64,000 nt of DNA from assembly GCF_001701025.1 (NCBI RefSeq), contig NZ_CP016793.1, forward strand, positions 372,001 through 436,000, in the 5' to 3' direction. The DNA comes from Lentzea guizhouensis. Lineage in GTDB: Bacteria; Actinomycetota; Actinomycetes; Mycobacteriales; Pseudonocardiaceae. Below are positions 46,077 through 54,800 of the stretch, piece by piece; within the stretch, counting starts at the first letter, position 1; every line of letters starts with the position of its first letter. Under the pieces are notes generated by a model. The model made no database searches. It was not told where the DNA came from and worked only from the letters and a program-made list of their open reading frames with translations. The translations under genes were made by a program, and so were the position numbers.

Positions 46077-46688
46077 TTACCGCCCGTCGGCCGTTCCGGG
46101 CCAGGGCAGCACGGTCAGCCCCGGCCACTGTTCGCGCCACCGCCGGGTCTTGGCCTTGTACACGGCGCGCGGAGCCAGCACCGGGTTCGGGCGGACGACG
46201 AGGTTGAACACGTCGGCCAGCCCGTGCGGTGCGTAGACGCGCCACCGGCCACCGGCTTCGAGCCGGACGCCCAGGCAACACGTCGTGGCGGCGAACGAGT
46301 CGATCGCCGCCTCGGTCGAGGTGTGGGGCGCACAGGGCACCCCGAACCTGTTCTCGTACCAGAGGTGCACGCGCGCCTCGTTGCGGATCTCGACGACCAC
46401 AGGCAGGTCGCCGAAGAGCCGCTCCCCGGCCTGGATGACCTCGTCCTCGGCCTCCCAGCCGAGGTCGGAGGCGTCGAAGTAGAACAGGTCGTAGTCCTTG
46501 ATGCCCTCGGCCGGCGGCCTGCCGGTGACCACGTTCCACACCGTCTGGAACACGCAGCCCGCCGTCAGGTACCACCCGGGTAAGCCCAGTGTCGCGGCGC
46601 GAGCCAGGACCTCCACGAGCAGCTCGTTGCGCGCGAGAGCCGCACGCAACGCCTCGACCTGCTGGTCGACCGGGAGCCTGCCGAGCAC
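46077..46688 (-). CDS. Nucleotidyltransferase family protein (DUF925-like)
   Basis: A 203-residue protein of the NTP_transf_6 type. Seen: LPGWYLTAGCVFQTVWN near residue 35 and the acidic pair in IKDYDLFYFD (metal-binding aspartates), then VEIRNEARVHLWYENRFG. This is a minimal nucleotidyltransferase fold with an unknown acceptor. GTG 46688 overlaps the recX stop by one base (TAGTG), so it is the third gene of the recA-recX transcript. Confidence 0.8.
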   Translation of the reverse strand: MLGRLPVDQQVEALRAALARNELLVEVLARAATLGLPGWYLTAGCVFQTVWNVVTGRPPAEGIKDYDLFYFDASDLGWEAEDEVIQAGERLFGDLPVVVEIRNEARVHLWYENRFGVPCAPHTSTEAAIDSFAATTCCLGVRLEAGGRWRVYAPHGLADVFNLVVRPNPVLAPRAVYKAKTRRWREQWPGLTVLPWPGTADGR

Positions 46689-47197
46689 TACGACCAGGTC
46701 TCGTCCAACGCCGCGGCCTCGTCGCCTGCCGCACGCAGCTCGTCGCGCACCACCCGGTACGCGAGCCCTTCCGCGTATCCCTTGCGCGCCAACGCCCCCA
46801 CGAGCCGGCGGATCTTCGCCGTCTCGTCCACACCGGACATCGTGCGCAGCCGTTTGCGGACCAGCTCGCGCGCCTTCTCCTCCTCGGCCTCGCCGTCGAC
46901 CGCGGCGACGGCCTCGGCCACCACCTCGTCGGCGACGCCCTTGCGGCGCAGCTCCATGACGAGGGCGCGGCGGCCCAGGCCGTTGTAGGTGTGCCGCGAC
47001 TGCACCCACATCTCGGCGAACTGCGCGTCGTCGATCAGGCCGGCGCGGTCGAACTTTCCGAGGACGACCTCGGCCACACCGGCACTGATCCCCTTGCGTA
47101 GCAACGCGTCGTGCAGCTCCTGCCGCGAACGGGCCCGAGCGGTGAGCAGCGCGTAGCAGATGTCGCGTGCTTTGCGCTGCTCCTCAGCCTCGTCCAA
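46688..47197 (-). CDS. recX: RecX, regulator of RecA filaments
   Basis: RecX caps and limits RecA filament growth. The protein is 169 residues with three-helix repeat units: CYALLTARARSRQELHDALLRKG, then FDRAGLIDDAQFAEMWVQSR and ARELVRKRLRTMS. It is 8 bases downstream of recA and thus SOS-induced with it. Length and spacing are normal for actinobacteria. Confidence 0.95.
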   Translation of the reverse strand: MDEAEEQRKARDICYALLTARARSRQELHDALLRKGISAGVAEVVLGKFDRAGLIDDAQFAEMWVQSRHTYNGLGRRALVMELRRKGVADEVVAEAVAAVDGEAEEEKARELVRKRLRTMSGVDETAKIRRLVGALARKGYAEGLAYRVVRDELRAAGDEAAALDETWS

Positions 47198-47205
47198 CGC
47201 GGAAC

Positions 47206-48252
47206 TCAGAACTCGACGGGAGCGGCGGGTGCCGACTCGTCGGCGTCGAGCGTGGCGCCGATGCCGAGCTTGTCCTTGATCCGCTTCTCGATCTCGTTCG
47301 CGATGTCCGGGTTGTCCAGCAGGAACTTGCGGGCGTTCTCCTTGCCCTGGCCGAGCTGGTCGCCCTCGTAGGTGTACCAGGCACCGGACTTGCGCAGGAT
47401 GCCCTGGTCGACGCCCATGTCGATGAGCGAGCCCTCGCGGCTGACGCCCTTGCCGTAGAGGATGTCGAACTCGGCCTGCTTGAAGGGCGGCGCGACCTTG
47501 TTCTTCACGACCTTGACCCTGGTGCGGTTGCCGACGGGCTCGCCGCCGTCCTTCAGGGTCTCGATGCGGCGGACGTCGAGGCGCACGGAGGCGTAGAACT
47601 TCAGCGCCTTACCACCGGTCGTGGTCTCCGGGGAGCCGAACATCACGCCGATCTTCTCGCGCAGCTGGTTGATGAAGATCGCGGTCGTGTTCGACGCGCT
47701 CAGCGCACCGGTGATCTTGCGCAGCGCCTGGCTCATCAGGCGGGCCTGCAGACCGACGTGGTTGTCACCCATCTCGCCCTCGATCTCGGCGCGCGGCACG
47801 AGGGCGGCGACCGAGTCGATGACCAGGATGTCGAGCGCGCCGGAGCGGACCAGCATGTCCGCGATCTCCAGGGCCTGCTCACCGGTGTCGGGCTGCGACA
47901 CCAGCAGCGCGTCGGTGTCGACGCCCAGCTTCTTCGCGTACTCGGGGTCGAGGGCGTGCTCCGCGTCGATGAACGCCGCGATGCCGCCCGCCTTCTGGGC
48001 GTTCGCCACGGCGTGCAGCGCCACGGTCGTCTTACCGGAGGACTCCGGACCGTAGATCTCGACCACGCGACCCCTGGGCAGGCCACCGATGCCGAGCGCC
48101 ACGTCCAGCGCGATCGCACCGGTCGGGATCACCTCGATCGGGGCGCGGCCCTCCTCGCCGAGGCGCATCACGGAGCCCTTGCCGAACTGCTTGTCGATCT
48201 GCGCCAGGGCCAGCTCGAGCGCCTTGTCCCGGTCGGGTGCTGCGGGTGCCAT
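47206..48252 (-). CDS. recA: RecA recombinase and SOS co-protease
   Basis: RecA drives strand exchange and LexA cleavage. The protein is 348 residues. Seen: Walker [10 protein letters not shown], catalytic Glu in DAEHALDP, Walker [11 protein letters not shown] and the DNA-binding loops (MGDNHVGLQ and [10 protein letters not shown]). No intein is present, unlike M. tuberculosis. ATG 48252 follows AGGTGGA; the frame to 48378 spans promoter sequence. Two promoters are visible upstream: a RecA_NDp/PafBC-type promoter at 48302-48324 and an SOS box at 48357-48372, the same arrangement as in mycobacteria. Confidence 0.98.
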   Translation of the reverse strand: MAPAAPDRDKALELALAQIDKQFGKGSVMRLGEEGRAPIEVIPTGAIALDVALGIGGLPRGRVVEIYGPESSGKTTVALHAVANAQKAGGIAAFIDAEHALDPEYAKKLGVDTDALLVSQPDTGEQALEIADMLVRSGALDILVIDSVAALVPRAEIEGEMGDNHVGLQARLMSQALRKITGALSASNTTAIFINQLREKIGVMFGSPETTTGGKALKFYASVRLDVRRIETLKDGGEPVGNRTRVKVVKNKVAPPFKQAEFDILYGKGVSREGSLIDMGVDQGILRKSGAWYTYEGDQLGQGKENARKFLLDNPDIANEIEKRIKDKLGIGATLDADESAPAAPVEF

Positions 48253-48301
48253 CTTGGGTCCACCTTTTGTCGTCTGCCGTTGCTTCGTCATGTTGGACCT
48301 G

Positions 48302-48324
48302 ACGCTACTGGCGGGGTCTGACAA
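48302..48324 (-). promoter_or_regulatory. RecA_NDp (PafBC-type) promoter of recA
   Basis: On the minus strand TTGTCAGAC-N8-TAGCGT fits the LexA-independent RecA_NDp consensus TTGTCRGTG-N8-TANNNT with two mismatches in the first block. Transcription would begin near 48295, giving a leader of about 43 bases with the recA ribosome binding site. A near-identical sequence precedes lhr at 51845. Confidence 0.75.
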
Positions 48325-48356
48325 TTTTGCGAAGCCGGGGGTCGGGGCCACTGTAG

Positions 48357-48372
48357 CCGAACACGTGTTCGA
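48357..48372. promoter_or_regulatory. SOS box upstream of recA, one mismatch
   Basis: CCGAACACGTGTTCGA differs from TCGAAC-N4-GTTCGA only at the first base. It is 105 bases before the recA start and distal to the PafBC-type promoter. Confidence 0.85.
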
Positions 48373-48399
48373 GCACACGTGACACTCCGAACCGTGAGA

Positions 48400-48594
48400 T
48401 CACCGGCGATTTGCGGGAACTTCGAACGCGTCGCAGACCGCGACCCACACCTCTTTCGCGCCGATCCCGGCCTCCAGCGCCTCGTCCGCGGTGCGGCCGC
48501 CGAGCGCCGACAGGACGTGGTCCCGGGCGATCATCTCGCCCCTGACCTGGCCGAACTCCCCCGACATGAGCTTGCGGAACATGGTGATGCGCAC
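48400..48594 (-). CDS. DUF3046 protein
   Basis: A 64-residue protein of the DUF3046 family, always found beside recA in actinobacteria (Rv2738c in M. tuberculosis). The family core is clear: FRKLMSGEFGQVRGEMIARD, then VLSALGGRTADEALEAG and VWVAVCDAFEVP. GTG 48594 is preferred to 48603 because AAGGTG lies six bases ahead and VRITMF matches the usual beginning. The upstream MFS gene stops within this ribosome binding site, so the two are coupled. Function unknown. Confidence 0.88.
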   Translation of the reverse strand: MRITMFRKLMSGEFGQVRGEMIARDHVLSALGGRTADEALEAGIGAKEVWVAVCDAFEVPANRR

Positions 48595-48604
48595 GTGCGG
48601 CACC

Positions 48605-49855
48605 TTAACCGGCGGGCCTGCGCAGTGATGCGAAGAGGCACACGACGAGCAACGGCAGCGCGGTGAAGCCCACGATCAGGCCGAGCGAGGCGTAGGACCA
48701 CGCCGTGACGACGATCCCGGACACCGCTCCGCCCACGGCACCGCCGACGTTCATCATCAGGTCGGACAACCCCTGTGCGGCCGGCCGGTCGTCGACCCGC
48801 ACGGACTCGGTGAGCAGCGCCGAGCCCGCCACCAGTCCCGCCGACCAGCCGAGGCCGAGCAGCACGAGCCCGGCGGCGAGCTGCGGCGCGTCGTGCGAGG
48901 GCGCCATCCCCGCGACCCCGGACGCCGCCACCACCAGCGACGCCCCGATCGCGAGCACCGGCACCCGGCCCAGGCGGTCCGCCATCCACCCGAACACCGG
49001 ACTCGCGCCGTACATGGCGGCCACGTGCAGGCTGATCACGATGCCGACCACGCGCAACGACGACCCGGCGTGGTTCATGTGCACCGGCGTCATCGACATC
49101 AGCCCGACCATCGCCGTGTGGCACAACATCACACCAACGAGTGCAAGTCGCGCCATCGGCCCGAGCGTTCCCCAGATCCGCACCCCGCCGGGTGCCCCAC
49201 CACCGGCGCAGTGCGCGGGCTCGACCGGCCTGGTGCTCTTGACCACGACCAGCGGGTCCGGCCGCAACCCGAGCTGGATGGCCAGCACGGCGATCCCGAG
49301 CACCAGCGCGGCGAGGACGAACGGGCCGACACCGACCGGCAGCCCGGCCGCGGCCATCACCCGACCGGCTGGATCCGCGAGGTTCGGCCCGATGATCGCG
49401 CCGATCATGGCCGCCCAGACCACGCGCGAGAGCTCACGCGCGCGACGTTCCGGGTGCGCCAGATCCGTTGCGGCATAGCGGGCCGCGAGGTTCGCACTGG
49501 ACGCACCGCCGAACAGGAGGAGCCCCGCCAGCAACAGGGGCCACCATCCGAGGCCAACGGCGACAGCGGCGACCAACGCGCCGATAGCGCCCACGCCGTA
49601 GCCGAGGATCAACGCGGGGCGTCGCCCACGCCGTTGCGCGAGCCGGGCTCCGGGCAGGGCGAGCAGCGCGGCACCGGCGACGGCCGCGGTCTGCGCGAGC
49701 CCGCCGACGGCGTCGGACCCGGACAGCGACGCGGCGATCAGCGTGCTGATCGCGAGGCCGATCGTGATCGCGGCCGACCCCATGATCTGGGTGCCGGTCA
49801 GGACACGGACGACCTTGCGCTGCACGCGTTCGAGCTGCGGCGCGGCGGTCACCAT
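48605..49855 (-). CDS. MFS transporter
   Basis: A 416-residue major facilitator with 12 predicted membrane helices. Seen: the ARLAQRRGRRPAL loop 2-3 motif and the equivalent GWMADRLGRVPVL in the second half, with a central loop holding CAGGGAPGG. No substrate motif. ATG 49855 is the likely start; GTG 49879 is possible. It lies 49 bases after the Hsp70-like gene on the same strand and is coupled to DUF3046. Confidence 0.88.
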   Translation of the reverse strand: MVTAAPQLERVQRKVVRVLTGTQIMGSAAITIGLAISTLIAASLSGSDAVGGLAQTAAVAGAALLALPGARLAQRRGRRPALILGYGVGAIGALVAAVAVGLGWWPLLLAGLLLFGGASSANLAARYAATDLAHPERRARELSRVVWAAMIGAIIGPNLADPAGRVMAAAGLPVGVGPFVLAALVLGIAVLAIQLGLRPDPLVVVKSTRPVEPAHCAGGGAPGGVRIWGTLGPMARLALVGVMLCHTAMVGLMSMTPVHMNHAGSSLRVVGIVISLHVAAMYGASPVFGWMADRLGRVPVLAIGASLVVAASGVAGMAPSHDAPQLAAGLVLLGLGWSAGLVAGSALLTESVRVDDRPAAQGLSDLMMNVGGAVGGAVSGIVVTAWSYASLGLIVGFTALPLLVVCLFASLRRPAG

Positions 49856-49904
49856 GATCACGATCGTGGCACGGTCCACCCGCCCGCCGACAGGTCCGTT
49901 GCGG

Positions 49905-51764
49905 TTACTCCCCCGGCTGGACGGACCTCTCGAAGAAGTCGGCGACCTCGTCGGGCTTGAGCTCGTCGGCGTTCTCCTCGGCGTGCTTGGTGAGGATGCC
50001 GAACATCGGGCGGCCCTTGGCGGTGAAGACGAGCACGCCGGTGCCGCTGGAGGTGGCCGCGCGGTAGGTGCCCTCCAGGCCGTTGCCGGTCCAGTCGGCC
50101 TCGACGCGGTCGGTCTGGAACGACTTCACGATGGCGTCGGCGTTGTTCTCGGCGCCGGTGACGCTGTCGGTGAGGATGTACTGGACCTCGTAGCCGTCGC
50201 GGACGGCACAGCTGACGACCGTGCCCTTGATCTCCTCCATGCCGGTGATCTGCGCGGAGTCGGCCTTCTCGCAGCCGCCGCCGTCGGGCACGGTGCCCGC
50301 GAGCTGGCGCAGGCAGCGGGTGAAGCCCTGACCGTCCTGGGTGACGTCGTCCTTGCACTCGTCGGCGCTGGGCAGGTCGGGGCCGGACAACGCGAAGATC
50401 GCGCCGATCACGCCCGCGACCAGCACGACCGCGCCGCCGATGCCGAGCAGGACCTTCTTGTTGTCCTTCTTCTGCGGTTGCGCGACCGGGAAGTTCGTCG
50501 GGTAGCTGCCGCTGACCGACGGGTTCACCGGGTAGGGGCCGGTGACCGGGTAGCTGCCGCTGGCCGAGTACGCGCCGCTCACGTTCGGGTTGACCGGGTA
50601 CGAGCCGCTGCTCGCGGGGTTCACCGGGTAGGAGCCGCTGCTGGTGGGGCCGACCGGGTGCGGGCCCGTGACGGTGGGGCTGACCGGCGTGGTCACCACC
50701 GTCGGCGGTTCGTTGTACTTCGGCTTGTCGTCCTCGGCCTTGAGCGTGATCGCCGCGCGGTCCACGACCAGCGCGCCGGACGCGACGATCGTCTCCGGGT
50801 GGTCGGGGTTGGTCGGGACGATGCCGACCTTCTCCGCGATGGTCTGCGCGACCAGCGGCATCCGGCACGAGCCGCCGACCAGGTAGACGTGCTCGGGCGT
50901 GACGCCGGCCTTGCGGACCGTGGAGATGAGGATCTCGGTGCTGCGGATCAGGCTCGGCCGGATCAGCGCCTCCAGCTCACCGCGCGTGACGACGACCTTC
51001 TCGAACGGCTCCGGCATCATCACCTCGACCTGGGGCAGCTCGGAGAGGTCCTCCTTCGCGAGCCGCAGCTCCTCGCGCAGGCCCAGGCGCGCGCGGTGGT
51101 CGTCGGTGGTGGCCGGGCGCAGCAACCGCTGCCAGCCGGCCGGGTCCTTGTGGGAGACCGTGCGGCCGATGTGCTCCAGCAGCGCCTCGTCCACGTCCAG
51201 GCCGCCGACGTCGCTCAGGCTGCCGTCGGCGAGGATGCGGTGCTCGGCGTCGAGCACGGAGACGTCGAACGTGTCGGCGCCGAAGTCGTAGACGGCGAGC
51301 GGCCGGCCACCGCCGAGCGAGGCGACCGCGATGGCCTCCGGCACGGGCACCAGCTCACCGGTCATGCCCGCGAGCCTGGCCGAGGAGAGCAGCTTGTTGC
51401 GCCTGGTCGGGCCCCATTCGGCGGGGTGGGTCAGGCGGATCTCGTCGAGCTGCTCACCCTGCAGCAGCGGCGTGACGGCGTCCATCACGCGGGCGTAGAT
51501 CGCCGCGAGCGCGTCGTTGAGCGGGAGCTGGCGGTCGGCGAGCTTGATCGTCGGCTTGTCGATGTGGCGCTTGGGGTTGGCCTCGTAGCGCGCCGGGTCC
51601 TGGCGGGACCGCCGCTCGGCCTCCCTGCCGACCAGCAGGGTGCCGTCCTCGTCGAGGTAGAGCGACGAGGGCATGGTGAGCCCTCCGTCCACATCCACGA
51701 CACCGTGGTCGGACAGCACCGCAACAGTGTTGGCGATGCCCAGGTCGACGGACAGGACGCGCAC
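49905..51764 (-). CDS. Membrane-anchored Hsp70-like ATPase with repeat linker
   Basis: A 619-residue protein. Residues 1-340 form an Hsp70/actin-type ATPase with phosphate loops VDLGIANTVAVL and VYDFGADTFDVSVLD, and the adenosine motif VYLVGGSCRMPLV. There is no Hsp70 substrate-binding domain. Instead, residues about 360-428 are a Pro/Ser/Tyr linker with repeats of SGSYPVNP, followed by KKDNKK, a membrane helix (438-459) and an extracytoplasmic domain of about 155 residues with four cysteines (in DECK, TRCL, GGCE and SCAV). Such a protein could couple cytosolic ATP binding to an external event. GTG 51764 is the start; it is divergent from lhr. Confidence 0.85.
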   Translation of the reverse strand: MRVLSVDLGIANTVAVLSDHGVVDVDGGLTMPSSLYLDEDGTLLVGREAERRSRQDPARYEANPKRHIDKPTIKLADRQLPLNDALAAIYARVMDAVTPLLQGEQLDEIRLTHPAEWGPTRRNKLLSSARLAGMTGELVPVPEAIAVASLGGGRPLAVYDFGADTFDVSVLDAEHRILADGSLSDVGGLDVDEALLEHIGRTVSHKDPAGWQRLLRPATTDDHRARLGLREELRLAKEDLSELPQVEVMMPEPFEKVVVTRGELEALIRPSLIRSTEILISTVRKAGVTPEHVYLVGGSCRMPLVAQTIAEKVGIVPTNPDHPETIVASGALVVDRAAITLKAEDDKPKYNEPPTVVTTPVSPTVTGPHPVGPTSSGSYPVNPASSGSYPVNPNVSGAYSASGSYPVTGPYPVNPSVSGSYPTNFPVAQPQKKDNKKVLLGIGGAVVLVAGVIGAIFALSGPDLPSADECKDDVTQDGQGFTRCLRQLAGTVPDGGGCEKADSAQITGMEEIKGTVVSCAVRDGYEVQYILTDSVTGAENNADAIVKSFQTDRVEADWTGNGLEGTYRAATSSGTGVLVFTAKGRPMFGILTKHAEENADELKPDEVADFFERSVQPGE

Positions 51765-51844
51765 CGTTCTCCCCTCACAGACAACTCGGTGGTGATCGTG
51801 CCACAGAGGCCACTGGCGGGTGCTCGGACCTGCGTAATCAGAAA

Positions 51845-51867
51845 TTGTCAGACCCCGGCGTCATGAT
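51845..51867 (+). promoter_or_regulatory. RecA_NDp (PafBC-type) promoter of lhr
   Basis: TTGTCAGAC-N8-CATGAT repeats the recA promoter: CGGGGTCTGACAATTT is shared exactly with the recA upstream region on the opposite strand. The -10 block has one mismatch to TANNNT. The predicted transcription start is at about 51874, directly at ATG 51875, so the mRNA should be leaderless. Confidence 0.6.
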
Positions 51868-51874
51868 GGTCGCC

Positions 51875-54800
51875 ATGGACGTGATGAAGGCATTCTCACC
51901 GGCGACCAGGCAGTGGTTCGCCGGGGCCTTCGCCGCACCCACCCCGGCGCAGAGCGGTGCGTGGGCGGCCGCGGCGGCGGGCGAGCACGCGCTGGTCATC
52001 GCCCCGACGGGCTCGGGCAAGACGCTGGCCGCGTTCCTGTGGGCGCTGGACCGGCTGGCGTCGGCCGGTGTGCCGGAGGAGCCGAAGCGGCGGTGCCGGG
52101 TGCTGTACGTGTCGCCGCTGAAAGCGCTGGCGGTGGACGTGGAGCGCAACCTGCGGGCGCCGCTCGCGGGCATCCGGCAGGCGGCGCACCGGCTGGGGCT
52201 GGCCGAGCCGTCGATCGCGGTCGGCATGCGCACCGGTGACACGTCGCTGGAGGAGCGGCGGGCGTTCGGGCGGACGCCCCCGGACGTGCTGGTGACGACG
52301 CCGGAGTCGTTGTTCCTGCTGCTCACGTCCTCGGCGCGGGAGTCGCTGCGCGGGGTGGAGACGGTGATCGTCGACGAGGTGCACGCGGTGGCGGGCACCA
52401 AGCGCGGCGCGCACCTGGCGTTGTCACTCGAAAGGCTGGACTCGCTGCTGGAGCGGCCGGCGCAGCGGATCGGGCTGTCGGCCACGGTGCGGCCGGTCGA
52501 GGAGATCAGCACGTTCCTGGCCGGCGGGCGGCCGGTGTCGGTGGTGCAGCCGAAGACGCCGAAGACCATCGAGGTCGAGGTGGAGGTGCCGGTCGAGGAC
52601 ATGTCGGTGCTCGGCCAGCCGACGGGTGAGGTGTCGGGGTCGGCCGCGGGTGCCGAGCAGCGCACGTCGATCTGGCCGTCGGTCGAGGCGCGGGTGCTGG
52701 AGCTGGTGCGGGCGCACCGGTCGACGATCGTGTTCGCGAACTCGCGGCGGCTGGCCGAGCGGCTGACGGCGCGGCTGAACGAGCTCGCCGAGGAGGCTGA
52801 GGAGGGTTCGGAGCCGTCGAGCTTCCCGGCGGAGGCGATCGGCCAGGCCGGGATGACCGTGCAGAAGAACGCCTCGGTCGCCCGCGCGCACCACGGCTCG
52901 ATGTCGCGGGAGCAGCGCAGCGCGGTGGAGGAGGACCTGAAGTCGGGGCGGCTGCCGTGCGTGGTGGCGACGTCGTCGCTGGAGCTCGGCATCGACATGG
53001 GCGCGGTCGACCTGGTGGTGCAGGTGGAGGCACCGCCGTCGGTGGCGTCCGGTCTGCAGCGCGTCGGCCGGGCCGGGCACCAGGTGGGCGCGGTGTCGCG
53101 GGGTGTGATGTTCCCGAAGTTCCGCGGCGACCTGGTGTCGTGCGCGGTGGTGGCGGAACGGATGCAGAGCGGTGCGATCGAGGCGGTGCGGTTCCCGCGC
53201 AACCCGTTGGACGTGCTGGCGCAGCACATCGTGGCGATGGTGGCGATGGAGCCGTGGCCGGTGGAGGAGCTGACGACGCTGGTGCGGCGGGCGGCGCCGT
53301 TCGCCGGGCTGCCGGAGTCGGCGTTGCACGCGGTGCTGGACATGCTGTCGGGCCGGTACCCGTCGGAGGAGTTCGGGGAGCTGCGGCCACGGATCACGTG
53401 GGACCGGGTGAACTCGGAGCTGCGCGGCCGTCCGGGTTCGCAACGGCTGGCGGTCACCTCCGGCGGCACGATCCCCGACCGCGGGATGTTCGCGGTGATG
53501 ACACCGCCCTCGGAGAAGGGGCCTGGTTCGCGGGTCGGCGAGCTCGACGAGGAGATGGTCTACGAGTCGCGGGTCGGTGACACGTTCCTGCTGGGCACGT
53601 CGTCGTGGCGGGTCGAGGACATCACGCACGACCGGGTGATCGTGGTGCCCGCGCCGGGCCAGCCGGCGCGGATGCCGTTCTGGAAGGGCGACGCGCCGGG
53701 CCGGCCGCTGGAACTGGGCCGTGCCATGGGGAAGTTCCTGCGCGAAGTGTCCACGATGGAGGATTCGGCGGCGCGTGCCCGTGCGGCCGCGGCGGGGCTG
53801 GACCAGTGGGCTACGGACAACCTGCTGGCGTACCTGGGTGAACAGCGGGAAGCGACGCGGCACGTGCCGAACGACCGGACCGTGCTGGTGGAGCGGTTCC
53901 GCGACGAGCTGGGCGACTGGCGGCTGGTGGTGCACTCGCCGTTCGGTGCGCAGGTGAACGCGCCGTGGGCGTTGGCGATCGCGGCGCGGTTGCGCGAGCA
54001 GCGCGGGGTCGAGGTGCAGGCGGCCCACTCCGACGACGGCATCGTGCTGCGGCTGCCCGACGCGTTGGACGTGGACGGGCAGGAGGTCACCGCCAGCGCC
54101 GAGGACGTGCTGCTGGACCCGGACGAGGTCGAGCAGATCGTGGTCGCCGAGGTCGGTGGTTCGGCGTTGTTCGCGGCCCGGTTCCGCGAGTGCGCCGCGC
54201 GGTCGTTGTTGCTGCCCCGTCGTGATCCACGCCGGCGCACGCCGTTGTGGCAGCAGCGCCAGCGTTCCGCGCAGCTGCTGTCGGTGGCGTCGAAGTACGA
54301 GCGTTTTCCCGTTGTGCTGGAAGCGATGCGTGAGTGCTTGCAGGACGTCTACGACGTGCCGGGCCTGCGTGAGCTGATGTCCGACGTGCGCGCGCGCCGG
54401 GTGCGTGTGGTTGAGGTGGAGACGCCGTCGCCGTCGCCGTTCGCGCGCAGCCTGCTCTTCGGTTACGTCGGCATGTTCCTCTACGAGCTCGACGCGCCGC
54501 TGGCCGAACGCCGTGCCGCCGCGCTGTCGCTGGACTCGACGCTGCTGGCCGAGCTGCTCGGTTCGGAGGCGATCCGCGAGCTGCTCGCCCCCGAGGTGCT
54601 CGCCGAGGTCGAGCAGAGCCTGCAACGGCTGTCCGCCGACCGCCGTCCGCGTCACGCCGAGGACACCGCGGACCTGTTGCGGTTCCTGGGAGACCTGTCG
54701 GACGCGGAGGCTCTGGAACGCGGAGTGCCGCGCGAGTGGCTGGACGAGCTGGTGGCCGAGCGCCGCGCGATCCGCGTCCGCATCGCCGGCGAGGAGCGCA

